This document shows, one piece after another, positions 1 to 7,501 of a DNA stretch of 64,000 bases. This stretch comes from RBG-16-49-21 sp040768125 (lineage in GTDB: Bacteria; Spirochaetota; UBA4802; UBA5550). Each line of letters opens with the position of its first letter. Position 1 is the stretch's first letter. The notes under the pieces were generated by a model. The model saw nothing but the letters and a program-made list of their open reading frames with translations, had not been told where the DNA came from and ran no database searches. The DNA lies in NCBI GenBank assembly GCA_040768125.1, contig JAXGNG010000007.1, positions 62,001 to 126,000 of the forward strand, read 5' to 3'. A program made the position numbers and the translations under genes.

Positions 1-361
1 TATGATCCGTAGTCAATCGCCACTTTAGCTTTTCCACGTCCGCTGGTGCAAATCCTGCTACCACTCTATCACCTATCATATCTACAAGAATACTACATAT
101 ATGTGTAGTACGTTTGTAAATGATAGGTCTCTGAGTCTGTGATGCACTATCCAGATACTCAGGCATCAAATCTGATATTTTCTTACCCCTCAGATCTGAT
201 CTACCACTCTCCAGACCTGCTAACCACTTTCTATAGAGGTGATCTACATCAGATTTGTAGCATGTAACCTGTTGCCTATGCCTGATGCCACTAACCAGCG
301 CATCAAACTTTACAACTACCTTTTTAGACCTGGCAGACGTTCTAAGTATCTTGTAACTCAT
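1..361 (-). CDS. Phage integrase (tyrosine recombinase), N-terminal part
   Basis: An open frame of 120 codons reads leftward and runs off the window start. It begins at an ATG (361) preceded by a strong AGGAGG site. The visible part is basic, with a short beta-rich start (Lys/Arg-rich, resembling an arm-binding domain) and then a helical segment resembling the SAM-like core-binding domain of phage tyrosine recombinases. The catalytic Arg-His-Tyr domain lies outside the window, so the family call rests on N-terminal character and on position next to an excisionase-like gene at the prophage edge. The role would be site-specific integration and excision. An inverted repeat (about 391-421) lies between it and the excisionase gene. 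Confidence 0.6.
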   Translation of the reverse strand, partial: MSYKILRTSARSKKVVVKFDALVSGIRHRQQVTCYKSDVDHLYRKWLAGLESGRSDLRGKKISDLMPEYLDSASQTQRPIIYKRTTHICSILVDMIGDRVVAGFAPADVEKLKWRLTTDH

Positions 362-444
362 TCATTTCCTCCTGTCTGATAGACAGGGAGGGCACACTGT
401 TGTCAAAGATCAATGTGCCCTTTATACACCATACATACACCATG

Positions 445-615
445 TCAAGATGTTTCCAAGGCATCTAATCCCAAATCTTTTTGTACCTGTGCCCAAGTCA
501 GTAAATATCGTTTGCCTACTCGTACTGCATGTAGCCTACCCTGGCGGATCCAGAGCAGGATGGTTGATGGTGGGGTATGAATGGATTTTGCTAGGTCAGT
601 TACTGTTATGTACAT
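445..615 (-). CDS. Excisionase-like helix-turn-helix protein (HTH_17 type)
   Basis: A 56-residue protein starts MYITVTDLAKSIHTPPSTIL and ends in a segment ending DALETS. It has the layout of excisionase/MerR-like winged-helix domains: a helix-turn-helix (LAKSIHTPPSTILLWIR) and a basic wing (GRLHAVRVGKRYLL), filling nearly the whole protein. Such proteins bind DNA beside the attachment site and steer integrase toward excision, or act as small repressors. It sits 83 bp upstream of the integrase gene on the same strand, the usual xis-int order. No convincing SD is seen before the ATG. A role as lysogeny repressor cannot be excluded, because no other repressor is visible in the prophage fragment. 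Confidence 0.7.
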   Translation of the reverse strand: MYITVTDLAKSIHTPPSTILLWIRQGRLHAVRVGKRYLLTWAQVQKDLGLDALETS

Positions 616-830
616 AGATATATAATACTATCTATAGTAGAGATCGGCAAGCAAAAAAACATAACTTGTGTTAGGCGCACTTTATCCGCACTTTTGTGCG
701 TATAAAGGTGTGTATATTTGGTACCCTATTGTGCGATAGCAACTAACAAATGTTAAATTTTTTTATTTTTTTGTTGCCACTATCTAAATTAATTTGTATA
801 TTATACATATCAAGATACTTGGAGGTAACT
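616..830. promoter_or_regulatory. Divergent prophage control region with repeated GTGCG half-sites
   Basis: This AT-rich intergenic region separates the leftward int/xis genes from the rightward early genes. It contains a short palindrome CGCACTTTTGTGCG (687-700), a nearby GCGCAC (675-680) and a GTGCG (about 734-738). These spaced half-sites could bind a repressor. A rightward promoter is plausible around 771-806, with TTGTTG/TTGCCA-like and TATATT/TATTAT-like boxes. These are visual assignments only. Confidence 0.4.
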
Positions 831-840
831 TGTGGCACTG

Positions 841-874
841 GGGTGATGAGGCTGGAAACCATCACCCTTTTTTT
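841..874 (+). terminator. Intrinsic terminator/attenuator in the prophage early leader
   Basis: GGGTGATG (841-848) and CATCACCC (860-867) form a perfect 8-bp stem followed by seven T residues (868-874). It lies between the presumed early promoter and the AGGAG/ATG of the first early gene, so transcripts must read through it. That suggests antitermination or attenuation of the early operon. Confidence 0.7.
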
Positions 875-886
875 AGGAGATTTGCC

Positions 887-1210
887 ATGAGTGAAATCCA
901 AGACCTTCCCCCCTACCTCACATCACACACTTGGGATCTCGGATTCTACTACCTCGATCAGCAGCCATCCATCCAGATGCAGATGCTCCGGGATGCCATC
1001 GATGATCTCCGGTCACCCTACAGGGATCTGCTCGTGCTCCGCTACCAGCAGGGGTATACCATGGCAGAACTCGCTGAGTATCTGGATGCCTCAGATCATC
1101 TCACCCGGTCAGCCCTCCGAGAGGCAGAGAGACTCGTGCGCGAAAAAATAAAAGAAAAAATTAGAAATTTTAAAAAAATGCAAAAATTATCCTTAAAAAA
1201 TCGAAGGTGA
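887..1210 (+). CDS. Small phage sigma-70 region-4-like / HTH protein
   Basis: The 107-residue product begins MSEIQDLPPYL. Its centre has the pattern of sigma-factor region 4: a Leu-rich helix, the stretch SPYRDLLVLRYQQGYTMAEL, then a recognition-like helix ending REAERLVREK, and a Lys-rich tail. It probably binds DNA or RNA polymerase and controls phage transcription. The start at 887 is chosen for AGGAG 9 nt upstream. An in-frame TTG at 830 with GGAGG is possible and would give 126 residues, but it would place the leader terminator inside the coding region. It is the first rightward gene after the control region. Whether it activates or represses is unknown. Confidence 0.6.
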   Translation: MSEIQDLPPYLTSHTWDLGFYYLDQQPSIQMQMLRDAIDDLRSPYRDLLVLRYQQGYTMAELAEYLDASDHLTRSALREAERLVREKIKEKIRNFKKMQKLSLKNRR

Positions 1211-1253
1211 AAAGGATTATTCTTTTTAGTAGTACAAAAATAGCTAAAAGGAC

Positions 1254-1535
1254 ATGGAAAATTACACAGAACAGATCAACAAACAGTTAAAACTTTTTAA
1301 ACAAAACCACTTTGAAAGTGAGTTTGATAGTATGTATGCAGGAGCTACTGAGAGACAACAGAAAAAACTGGGAGTATTCCTGCCTTTTAAGATAATCAAA
1401 AACAGATATAGGAGAAACTGTGTGTTTTGCTACATATTGAAAAATTATACTAAGAGTATTACTGATTTTGAGTTAGCTAGCTTGGGATATGGTGCCCTGG
1501 ACTATGCAGATCGATGGGAATTTATTTGGGAATAA
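1254..1535 (+). CDS. Hypothetical phage early protein
   Basis: This is a 93-residue soluble protein (MENYTEQINKQLKLF...) with an AAGGAC site before its ATG. The N-terminal half is helical and charged. The middle has a small basic and cysteine segment (RRNCVFCYIL), and the end is aromatic (DYADRWEFIWE). I do not recognise a family. It lies 12 bp before the replication initiator in the same direction, so it is probably co-transcribed with the early replication genes. Given its place it could be a replication accessory or an anti-host protein, but nothing in the sequence shows which. Confidence 0.6.
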   Translation: MENYTEQINKQLKLFKQNHFESEFDSMYAGATERQQKKLGVFLPFKIIKNRYRRNCVFCYILKNYTKSITDFELASLGYGALDYADRWEFIWE

Positions 1536-1547
1536 GAGGTGTATGGT

Positions 1548-2801
1548 ATGAAAGCAACAAAGCTAAAGAGAGCGGTTATAAAGGAAGAGTTAGTAGATCT
1601 TACTGGTAGTATGGTATCTGCAGTCTTACTCAATCAGTTTATTTATTGGTCTGAGCGTACAAAAGACACAGATATCTATATTGATGAAGAAAAGGCTAGA
1701 ATATCTACTATAAGGAAAAGCCGAGATATAGCAGAACACACAAAAGTAGACTACTTTCTAGATACATTAAAAACACATGGTTGGATTTATAAAACCGCTG
1801 TAGACATTAAAAATGAGACGATGCTAGATGTATCATCAGAAACCATACGAAACCACATAAAAGAATTGGTAGCTGGAAAGTGGTTGCACTCCAGAAATAA
1901 CCCTAAATTCGGGTGGGATAGAACCCTACAGTATAGAGTAAACCTGGTTAAAATACAGAGAGATCTGGCAAAGCTGGGATATGCATTAGATGGATATAGG
2001 AGCATAGATGATGCTACCATTCCAAATGGTGTGGAATGCATTCCAAGCAGCGTGGAATCAATTCCAAGCAGCGTGGAATCAATTCCACGCAGCGTGGATT
2101 CCATTCCCGGCAGCGTGGGAGCAATACCAGAGATTACTACAGAGACTACAGTACAAACTACAATAGATATTACGTCATCGATCACCACGGCTGACGATCC
2201 TAAGGGGGGTGCTGATGCACCCCCCTTAGAAATCGCCCGTAGGGGTGACGACGACGACGATCATAGGGGATTGCAGGGCAGTAAGGATAATGATAGTATT
2301 TTACACAGTACCTCGGAATTTTCCCGCCCACTTGGGCTGGAATTGGTGGTGCCAGATATACTCCTGGAGGATACCGCTACTATCCTTGCTCCTCCTCCTG
2401 ATAGGAGATCTAAGGAGATAGCCAAGTTAGCTGATCAGTATGGTGTAGAGGATGTGCAAAGGGCAGTAGATGATGTGGCAAGTGAAATCCCAAACTTTAC
2501 TCATGGGATAAAAAATCTCATCGGAATCCTAACACATAAGCTACAAAATCCATCTGATGGATCCGTCAAAATATCCAGCAAGCCTACTACTAATGCATCA
2601 GCATACATTCCAATTCCACATAAGAGATACCAATTTGATGATATGAACCCATCAGATACACCGGAATCAGAGGCTACTAATTGGAGTTATAAGTGTGGGT
2701 GTGGAGCAATAATAGAAAATTATTTAGATAGAATGTGTAAACAGTGTAATGCAGAGATGGATTGGGAAAATTTCAACTATTCAGTATTTTTACAAAACTA
2801 A
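1548..2801 (+). CDS. Phage replication initiator, winged-helix N-terminus and zinc-ribbon C-terminus
   Basis: A 417-residue protein whose first ~130 residues resemble winged-helix phage replication proteins (KTHGWIYKTAVDI..., SSETIRNHIKEL). A low-complexity linker (about residues 158-190) repeats the unit IPSSVES five times. A 60-80 residue Asp-rich variable region follows, then a helical segment (RRSKEIAKLADQYGVEDVQRA), and the end carries CGC...CKQC cysteines, a probable zinc ribbon. The linker repeat is the translation of DNA iterons (2019-2121), the arrangement known from lambda O, where the origin lies inside the initiator gene. The start at 1548 is chosen for AGAGG 8 nt upstream; GTG 1539 is the alternative. 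It probably binds the iterons and loads the host helicase. No phage helicase gene is visible, so host DnaB recruitment is inferred. Confidence 0.65.
   Translation: MKATKLKRAVIKEELVDLTGSMVSAVLLNQFIYWSERTKDTDIYIDEEKARISTIRKSRDIAEHTKVDYFLDTLKTHGWIYKTAVDIKNETMLDVSSETIRNHIKELVAGKWLHSRNNPKFGWDRTLQYRVNLVKIQRDLAKLGYALDGYRSIDDATIPNGVECIPSSVESIPSSVESIPRSVDSIPGSVGAIPEITTETTVQTTIDITSSITTADDPKGGADAPPLEIARRGDDDDDHRGLQGSKDNDSILHSTSEFSRPLGLELVVPDILLEDTATILAPPPDRRSKEIAKLADQYGVEDVQRAVDDVASEIPNFTHGIKNLIGILTHKLQNPSDGSVKISSKPTTNASAYIPIPHKRYQFDDMNPSDTPESEATNWSYKCGCGAIIENYLDRMCKQCNAEMDWENFNYSVFLQN
2019..2121 (+). repeat. Five 19-bp palindromic iterons at exact 21-bp spacing (probable phage origin)
   Basis: Units start at 2019, 2040, 2061, 2082 and 2103. 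The best copy is ATTCCAAGCAGCGTGGAAT, a palindrome with arms ATTCCA/TGGAAT. The first and last units are more degenerate. The 21-bp period equals two helical turns, so bound proteins would stack on one DNA face. Their place inside the initiator gene matches lambdoid origins. Confidence 0.75.
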
Positions 2802-2815
2802 AGGAGAAAAAGGAT

Positions 2816-3064
2816 ATGGAAAACGAAACAATCAAAATTTTCAGAAAACTCAGAAACGATATTTTAGATGAGATTGAGATTAAGATGCAGAATGGACAGG
2901 AATGGTGGAGACAGGTGGATAAGCTAGCGTATATCCAGTATGTCCTGGCTACCTACGATAAGATACAGGAGGAGAGTGATGATAGAAACGAGTATGCATA
3001 TTGCAATGGAACTTGTGAGTCTTGTACTATTTCTTACTGTACTATACAAGACAAGATAAAATGA
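2816..3064 (+). CDS. Hypothetical phage protein with C-terminal cysteine cluster
   Basis: An 82-residue protein starting MENETIKIFRKLRNDILDEI, helical and acidic. Its C-terminus packs four cysteines within 14 residues (YCNGTCESCTISYC), which could bind zinc or form an Fe-S-like site. The ATG at 2816 has AAGGAG 10 nt upstream. An in-frame ATG at 2762 overlaps the preceding gene and lacks an SD. It follows the replication initiator closely and is probably in the same early operon. No family recognised. Confidence 0.55.
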   Translation: MENETIKIFRKLRNDILDEIEIKMQNGQEWWRQVDKLAYIQYVLATYDKIQEESDDRNEYAYCNGTCESCTISYCTIQDKIK

Positions 3065-3132
3065 AATTATATATATATTTTATACCGAACTCAAAGCCCC
3101 TGTAAAGGGGAAAAATTTTGGAGATACTATTG

Positions 3133-3597
3133 ATGTTACTAGAACATAATGTAAACTTAGCAAGAGGATTGGCAAAAAAGTATTTTTGGAGATACAACCT
3201 GGATAACATCGGTGATACAGAGGGAGAGATCCTACTAGCACTGACAGAGGCTGGTTTGATCTGTGAAACATCAACAGGAGTGCAAAATTTTTGGAAGAGA
3301 TTTTGTAAGACTGCTAAAAGTGCAGCCCTCAACCGGTGTAAGAATATCCCCACTCTAGAACTGGCAGATATGGTGGATGCTGGCATTGATCTAGCAATGG
3401 ATCTCATAGTAGAGGAAAACAGGCAATACTTTCTACATCTATTAGATAATTTACATTCTCAGGATCGTGTAATTGTAGAAATGTACTTTTTCAGTAAGGC
3501 TACTACACGAGATATAGGCCGATCTTTAGGGATATCCCATACAACAGTTGTTAGGAGGATCAACTACCTAAAAAATGAATTTTTTTTGGTGAAATAA
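3133..3597 (+). CDS. Phage sigma-70-family-like transcription regulator
   Basis: The 154-residue product has the two-part layout of small sigma-like phage regulators. A helical N-terminal part (HNVNLARGLAKKYFWRY, DTEGEILLALTEAG) resembles region 2. The C-terminal HTH resembles region 4 (SQDRVIVEMYFFSKATTRDI, then GRSLGISHTTVVRRINYLKN). It probably controls later prophage genes. The start at 3133 is preferred because GGAG sits 8 nt upstream; TTG 3118 is in frame but worse placed. A short inverted repeat (CCCC...GGGG, about 3097-3110) lies just before. A sequence-diverged ArpU/RinA-like activator is an alternative. Confidence 0.6.
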   Translation: MLLEHNVNLARGLAKKYFWRYNLDNIGDTEGEILLALTEAGLICETSTGVQNFWKRFCKTAKSAALNRCKNIPTLELADMVDAGIDLAMDLIVEENRQYFLHLLDNLHSQDRVIVEMYFFSKATTRDIGRSLGISHTTVVRRINYLKNEFFLVK

Positions 3598-3704
3598 AAA
3601 AAATTCCATTTTTCATGCACCAAAACGGCCCCAAAATGACATATATATAGAGGGGTAAAAAATCTACCCCAAGTTGAAACATTTCATTTCCATTCCTTTA
3701 GCCC

Positions 3705-3732
3705 GCCCCCCTCGGTGTGAGGGGGGCAATTT
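3705..3732 (+). terminator. Intrinsic terminator ending the prophage early region
   Basis: GCCCCCCTC (3705-3713) and GAGGGGGGC (3719-3727) form a 9-bp GC stem with a 5-nt loop, followed by AATTTT. A smaller hairpin (GGGGTA...TACCCC, about 3654-3670) precedes it. Both separate the sigma-like gene at 3133 from the next one. Confidence 0.75.
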
Positions 3733-3755
3733 TATGCCTGTTATGCGGGGGTAGT

Positions 3756-4286
3756 ATGCATGCTATCACTGATGAGGACATAGCCTATGCCGAGAAGATA
3801 TCCACCTACTGGTGGTCTAGGTATGACAACTGGAGATTTTTGGAGAGAGATGATGCCGTAGCCATAGGCAATCTCGCTATGTGTGAGGCAGCCAGACGCT
3901 ACCGCCCAGATGGGGGCAGGACCTGGAAGCAGTATTACTATGTCGGCATTAGACTGTGGTTGCTTGGGGCTATCATGCACGGTCACTATGTGCATGATAG
4001 TATAGATCGGATAGTAGATGATACACATGATAGATATGGCACAGTACAAGATGAGACAGACAGGATCCACACACAGATGATACTAGATCAGATGATGGAT
4101 AGTCTCAATCCCAGGTACCGGGCAGCTATCGAGATGAGATATCTCGATAGATATAACTTAAATCAGATTAAGGATAGATTAGGTTATGCCACCATCTGGT
4201 CAGTAGGTGATGCGTTGAATCGGGCAAAGAAGCAGATGAGGAGAGTAGCTAGGAGCATGGGGGTGGATGATGCAAATAGTGCTTAG
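3756..4286 (+). CDS. Second phage sigma-70-like protein (probable late-gene regulator)
   Basis: A 176-residue protein starting MHAITDEDIAYAEKIS. It contains a region-2-like segment (DDAVAIGNLAMCEAARRYRP followed by WKQYYYVGIRLWLLG) and a region-4-like HTH (SLNPRYRAAIEMRYLDRYNL, then LGYATIWSVGDALNRAKKQM). The start is chosen for GGGGGT before ATG 3756. It lies between the early terminator and the packaging genes, where phages often place a late-gene activator. It could recruit host RNA polymerase to the late operon. Its DNA target is not identified. Its 3' end overlaps the next gene by 20 bp. Confidence 0.6.
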   Translation: MHAITDEDIAYAEKISTYWWSRYDNWRFLERDDAVAIGNLAMCEAARRYRPDGGRTWKQYYYVGIRLWLLGAIMHGHYVHDSIDRIVDDTHDRYGTVQDETDRIHTQMILDQMMDSLNPRYRAAIEMRYLDRYNLNQIKDRLGYATIWSVGDALNRAKKQMRRVARSMGVDDANSA

Positions 4287-4539
4287 GGGTAGACCATATG
4301 ATATGGATGATATAGATGGATTTACTATTGTTGATGATACCCTGGATATCATTGTACATCTATATGATGATGATGTTGTTGTTGTGACCTATCCCAATGA
4401 GCGAGATAAGATTAAGGCGTGTGAATATATAGAGCACATGGTTCATATATATACACTCGCACTATCAAGAAAGCCAAGAGTACAGTCACCTGTGGCAGTA
4501 GTAGATCATAGTAAGCATGTGAGGCAGGGGTGTGGCTAG
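4267..4539 (+). CDS. Hypothetical acidic phage protein
   Basis: A 90-residue protein starting MMQIVLRGRPYDMDDIDGFT. The middle is very acidic and beta-like (VDDTLDIIVHLYDDDVVVVT) and a helix follows (ERDKIKACEYIEHMVHIYTL). It overlaps the sigma-like gene upstream by 20 bp and the tail-Z-like gene downstream by 8 bp, so translational coupling is likely. No family recognised. The stop-start overlaps and consistent strand support a real gene. Confidence 0.5.
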   Translation: MMQIVLRGRPYDMDDIDGFTIVDDTLDIIVHLYDDDVVVVTYPNERDKIKACEYIEHMVHIYTLALSRKPRVQSPVAVVDHSKHVRQGCG

Positions 4540-5089
4540 ACTGGTAGTAGATGATAGTCAGGTACGTGTACTACTATCACCCAAAGAGCATCTAAAGGCA
4601 TATAAGTGGGCGATGTCTCGTATAGCTACAAAGGCAAGATCAGTAGCCAGACGTACAATGTCTCAGACATTCAGGGTACCACTAAAGGCGACCAAGGGTA
4701 TAGCAATACGTAAGATGCAGGATGGTAGTGTATATCTGTGGGGTAGTAACCGTACCTTAGATCTTGTAAGGGATCTAAAGGCTAAGGATCTTAGACCTGC
4801 AGGTGTGACTTATGGTATGGGTGCTAAGTCATATAACATACCAAATGCATTTATACCACAGACGATAGGTAAGGTATTTGTACGTGCAGGACAGGGCAGA
4901 CTACCAATCAATAGACCAGAGCATGTGCGTGGTGGTGAGCATGCACATAGTATTGGTAAGATGTTAACTGATAACAGTACAATAAGTGCCATCAACACTA
5001 TGCTACAGACAGAGGCACCTAAGATTGTAGATGCTGCTATGTCTAGGGTGGCCATGCAATCGGCAAAGCGTATAACAAAGCGCATGTGA
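4532..5089 (+). CDS. Prophage minor tail protein Z-like
   Basis: A 185-residue basic protein with a GTG start. It opens with a helix rich in Ala, Arg and Ser (RIATKARSVARRTMSQTFRV), then a beta-rich middle with the pattern GKVFVRAGQGRLPINRPEHV, and ends in a helical tail. This resembles the GPZ minor tail family, whose members join tail and head and carry a similar VFVR...RLPI segment. It lies upstream of the terminase genes, unlike lambda, where Z follows the head genes. It could instead be a Mu-like virion morphogenesis protein. The family call is from pattern only. Confidence 0.5.
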   Translation: MARLVVDDSQVRVLLSPKEHLKAYKWAMSRIATKARSVARRTMSQTFRVPLKATKGIAIRKMQDGSVYLWGSNRTLDLVRDLKAKDLRPAGVTYGMGAKSYNIPNAFIPQTIGKVFVRAGQGRLPINRPEHVRGGEHAHSIGKMLTDNSTISAINTMLQTEAPKIVDAAMSRVAMQSAKRITKRM

Positions 5090-5190
5090 TAATGTGTAAA
5101 AGGTACTTGCAAGGGTGCCACCGGGTGCGGGTTATCGTCGGCCACCATTTTTAGTTAGGCACAGGAATTTAGTGTTAGGTATGATAGAAT

Positions 5191-5652
5191 ATGATTGAAG
5201 CTAAAGTTGAAACATTATCGCTGAAGCAAGTTAGTACAATATTAGGTATTGCAAAGAATAACGTACCCGCACTAGTTAAAGATGATATATTAGTTAGGAC
5301 TGAACGAGGTAGATATACAATAGATAGTGTTGCAGCATATGTGGCTAACCTCAAAGACCAACGCACAGATACAGTAGACCTCACAGAAGCTCGAAAGATC
5401 AAGGTCCAAAGAGAGACAGAGTTGCTAGACCTCAAACTTGCAGAGGAAAGAGGCGAACTCATCCGAGTTGAGAAAGTTAGACAAAAGGCATTTGCAACAG
5501 GCAGACAGATCAGAGACAGTATGCTGGGTATCCCTACTCGAATCAGCACACAGCTAGCAGCAACACCAGATGTACATCTAGTAGAACAGATGTTAGCAGA
5601 AGCTATCACAGAGGCACTAGATACAGTATCGATAGAGGTAGACGATGAGTGA
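5191..5652 (+). CDS. Terminase small subunit, Nu1-like
   Basis: A 153-residue protein. An N-terminal winged-helix-like domain (LSLKQVSTILGIAKNNVPAL ... RGRYTIDSVAAYVANLK) is followed by the helical linker typical of Nu1/GpNu1 packaging proteins: TEARKIKVQRETELLDLKLA, EERGELI, and a C-terminal helix with IPTRISTQLAA. Small terminase recognises the cos site and hands DNA to the large subunit. Only a weak SD precedes ATG 5191. The gene overlaps the large terminase by 8 bp. The ~100 bp upstream contains a GC-richer patch (about 5102-5145) that is a candidate cos region, as in lambda, but this is not proven. Confidence 0.75.
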   Translation: MIEAKVETLSLKQVSTILGIAKNNVPALVKDDILVRTERGRYTIDSVAAYVANLKDQRTDTVDLTEARKIKVQRETELLDLKLAEERGELIRVEKVRQKAFATGRQIRDSMLGIPTRISTQLAATPDVHLVEQMLAEAITEALDTVSIEVDDE

Positions 5653-7501
5653 TGTCTATCTAACTGCATTGGCAGAGGGATTGAAACCAGATCCTTTAGT
5701 ATCTATCTCTGAGTGGGCAGATCAGTATAGATACCTTACCTCAGAGGCGAGTGCAGAGCCAGGACCGTGGAGGACTGCGAGGACACCCTATCTACAAGAG
5801 ATTATGGACTGTCTTAGCCCATCATCACCAGTAAGGCGAGTAGTGATGATGAAAGGATCTCAGGTAGGAGGTACGGAGGTAGGCTTAAACTGGATAGGAT
5901 ATCAGATACACCTTAGCCCCGGTCCTGCATTATGTGTACTGCCCACAGTAGAGATTGGTAAAAGATGGTCAAGGCAGAGATTACAACCTGCTATAGATAG
6001 TAGTCAGGTGTTGGCAGATAGAGTATCACCTGCAAGAGAGAGGGATAGCAGCAATACCATACAGAGCAAGGGATATCCTGGAGGGATTATACTTATAACA
6101 GGTAGCAACAGTGCAGCGGGGCTACGATCAATGCCCGTAAAGTATCTGTTATCGGATGAGATAGATGCATTTGCAGGTGATGTTGATGGTGAGGGAGATC
6201 CTGTAGCACTAGCAGAGGTGAGGACACACACCTATCACAGCAGAAAGGTATTACTCATATCTACACCTACTATCAGAGGATTTAGCAGGATAGAGAGAGA
6301 GTTTGAATTATCAGATCAGAGGTATTATCATGTGCCCTGCCCTCTCTGTGGTGAATATCAAAAGCTGGTGTGGGCACAAGTTAAGTTTGCTAGAGATGAT
6401 GCAGGAAAGGTGACAGATGTATATTATGAGTGTGTGCATTGTCAGGGTAGAATAGATGAGCATCACAAGACACATATGTTAGCACATGGTCACTGGGTAG
6501 CTGAGAATCCTGGGCAGGAAACTGCAGGTTTTCACATTTCAGCGTTATACTCACCTCTTGGTTGGTTGAGTTGGGGAGAGATAGTAGCAAAGTTTTTGGA
6601 TTCTAAGAAAGACACATCTAAGTTGAAGGTATGGACTAACACCATGTTAGGTGAGACTTGGACAGAGGATGTGGAGCAGATAGATGATATAGAGTTGTAT
6701 GAGAGGAGACAGCAGTACCCTGCTAGAGCACCAATGGATGTATTATGCATTACTGCAGGTGTTGATGTACAGCAGGACCGGTTAGAGGCAAGTATAGTTG
6801 GTTGGGGTGAGCATTATACACCTTATGTCTTGGATCATCAGATTATATATGGAGATCCACAATTACCAGAGGCATGGTCACAATTAGATAGGTTGATACA
6901 GGAACCGATCAAGCATGAGTCAGGAGCAATGTTCAATATTGTTAGTGTTATGGTTGATGCTGGTTATTTGCCTGATGTGGTACTGAGATGGACTGTAGCG
7001 AGGGAACCAAGGCGCATATATGCAGGTAAGGGGAGTAGTGAGACAGGGAGACCGGTAGTAGGTAGAGCAAGCAAAAATAATCAGGCTAGAGCCTCTTTGT
7101 TTTCACTTGGTGTAGATACTGCCAAAGATGTGATTTTTGCAAAGATGAAAGCTGGGATGGTTAGGTTTCCTGAGCATCTAGATTTGGAATATTTTAAGCA
7201 GTTATCATCAGAGGTTATAAAGCCCACATGGAAGATGGGCAGGATTGTGAGAAGGTATGTTAAGGTAAGAGAGAGGAATGAGGCGTTAGACTGTCTCATA
7301 TATGCATATGCAAGTGCAGTATTACTTAATCCCAATTGGGCTGCACTTAAGGATTTGATACCACAGGAGCCTGTAGTACAGGAGCCTGAAAAACCTGCAC
7401 AGGTACAACCAGTAGAGCCTGTGCCTAACAGGATACAGCAAGCGAGACCAAAAGCACATGTACGGGGTACCAATTGGGTGACACAGGGGGTTAAGTGGTG
7501 A
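5645..7501 (+). CDS. Terminase large subunit, GpA family
   Basis: A 618-residue packaging ATPase-nuclease, full length for the lambda GpA family (about 640). Near the N-terminus is ISEWADQYRYL...EPGPWRTARTPY, typical of GpA. A Walker A-like motif KGSQVGGT lies near residue 70-77 and Walker B YLLSDEID near 176. A zinc-binding pair CPLC...CVHC is near residues 235-262, and acidic residues of the nuclease domain follow (GVDVQQDRLE, VMVDAGYLPD). It would pump DNA into proheads and cut at cos. It overlaps the small subunit at its start and the gpW-like gene at its end. This is the best-supported prophage gene here. Confidence 0.9.
   Translation: MSDVYLTALAEGLKPDPLVSISEWADQYRYLTSEASAEPGPWRTARTPYLQEIMDCLSPSSPVRRVVMMKGSQVGGTEVGLNWIGYQIHLSPGPALCVLPTVEIGKRWSRQRLQPAIDSSQVLADRVSPARERDSSNTIQSKGYPGGIILITGSNSAAGLRSMPVKYLLSDEIDAFAGDVDGEGDPVALAEVRTHTYHSRKVLLISTPTIRGFSRIEREFELSDQRYYHVPCPLCGEYQKLVWAQVKFARDDAGKVTDVYYECVHCQGRIDEHHKTHMLAHGHWVAENPGQETAGFHISALYSPLGWLSWGEIVAKFLDSKKDTSKLKVWTNTMLGETWTEDVEQIDDIELYERRQQYPARAPMDVLCITAGVDVQQDRLEASIVGWGEHYTPYVLDHQIIYGDPQLPEAWSQLDRLIQEPIKHESGAMFNIVSVMVDAGYLPDVVLRWTVAREPRRIYAGKGSSETGRPVVGRASKNNQARASLFSLGVDTAKDVIFAKMKAGMVRFPEHLDLEYFKQLSSEVIKPTWKMGRIVRRYVKVRERNEALDCLIYAYASAVLLNPNWAALKDLIPQEPVVQEPEKPAQVQPVEPVPNRIQQARPKAHVRGTNWVTQGVKW

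Noticed and set aside
1787..2188. Leftward 133-codon frame over the initiator gene
   Set aside because: Opposite-strand shadow created by the iteron repeats; its repeated ID/STLLG pattern is their complement and it has no SD.
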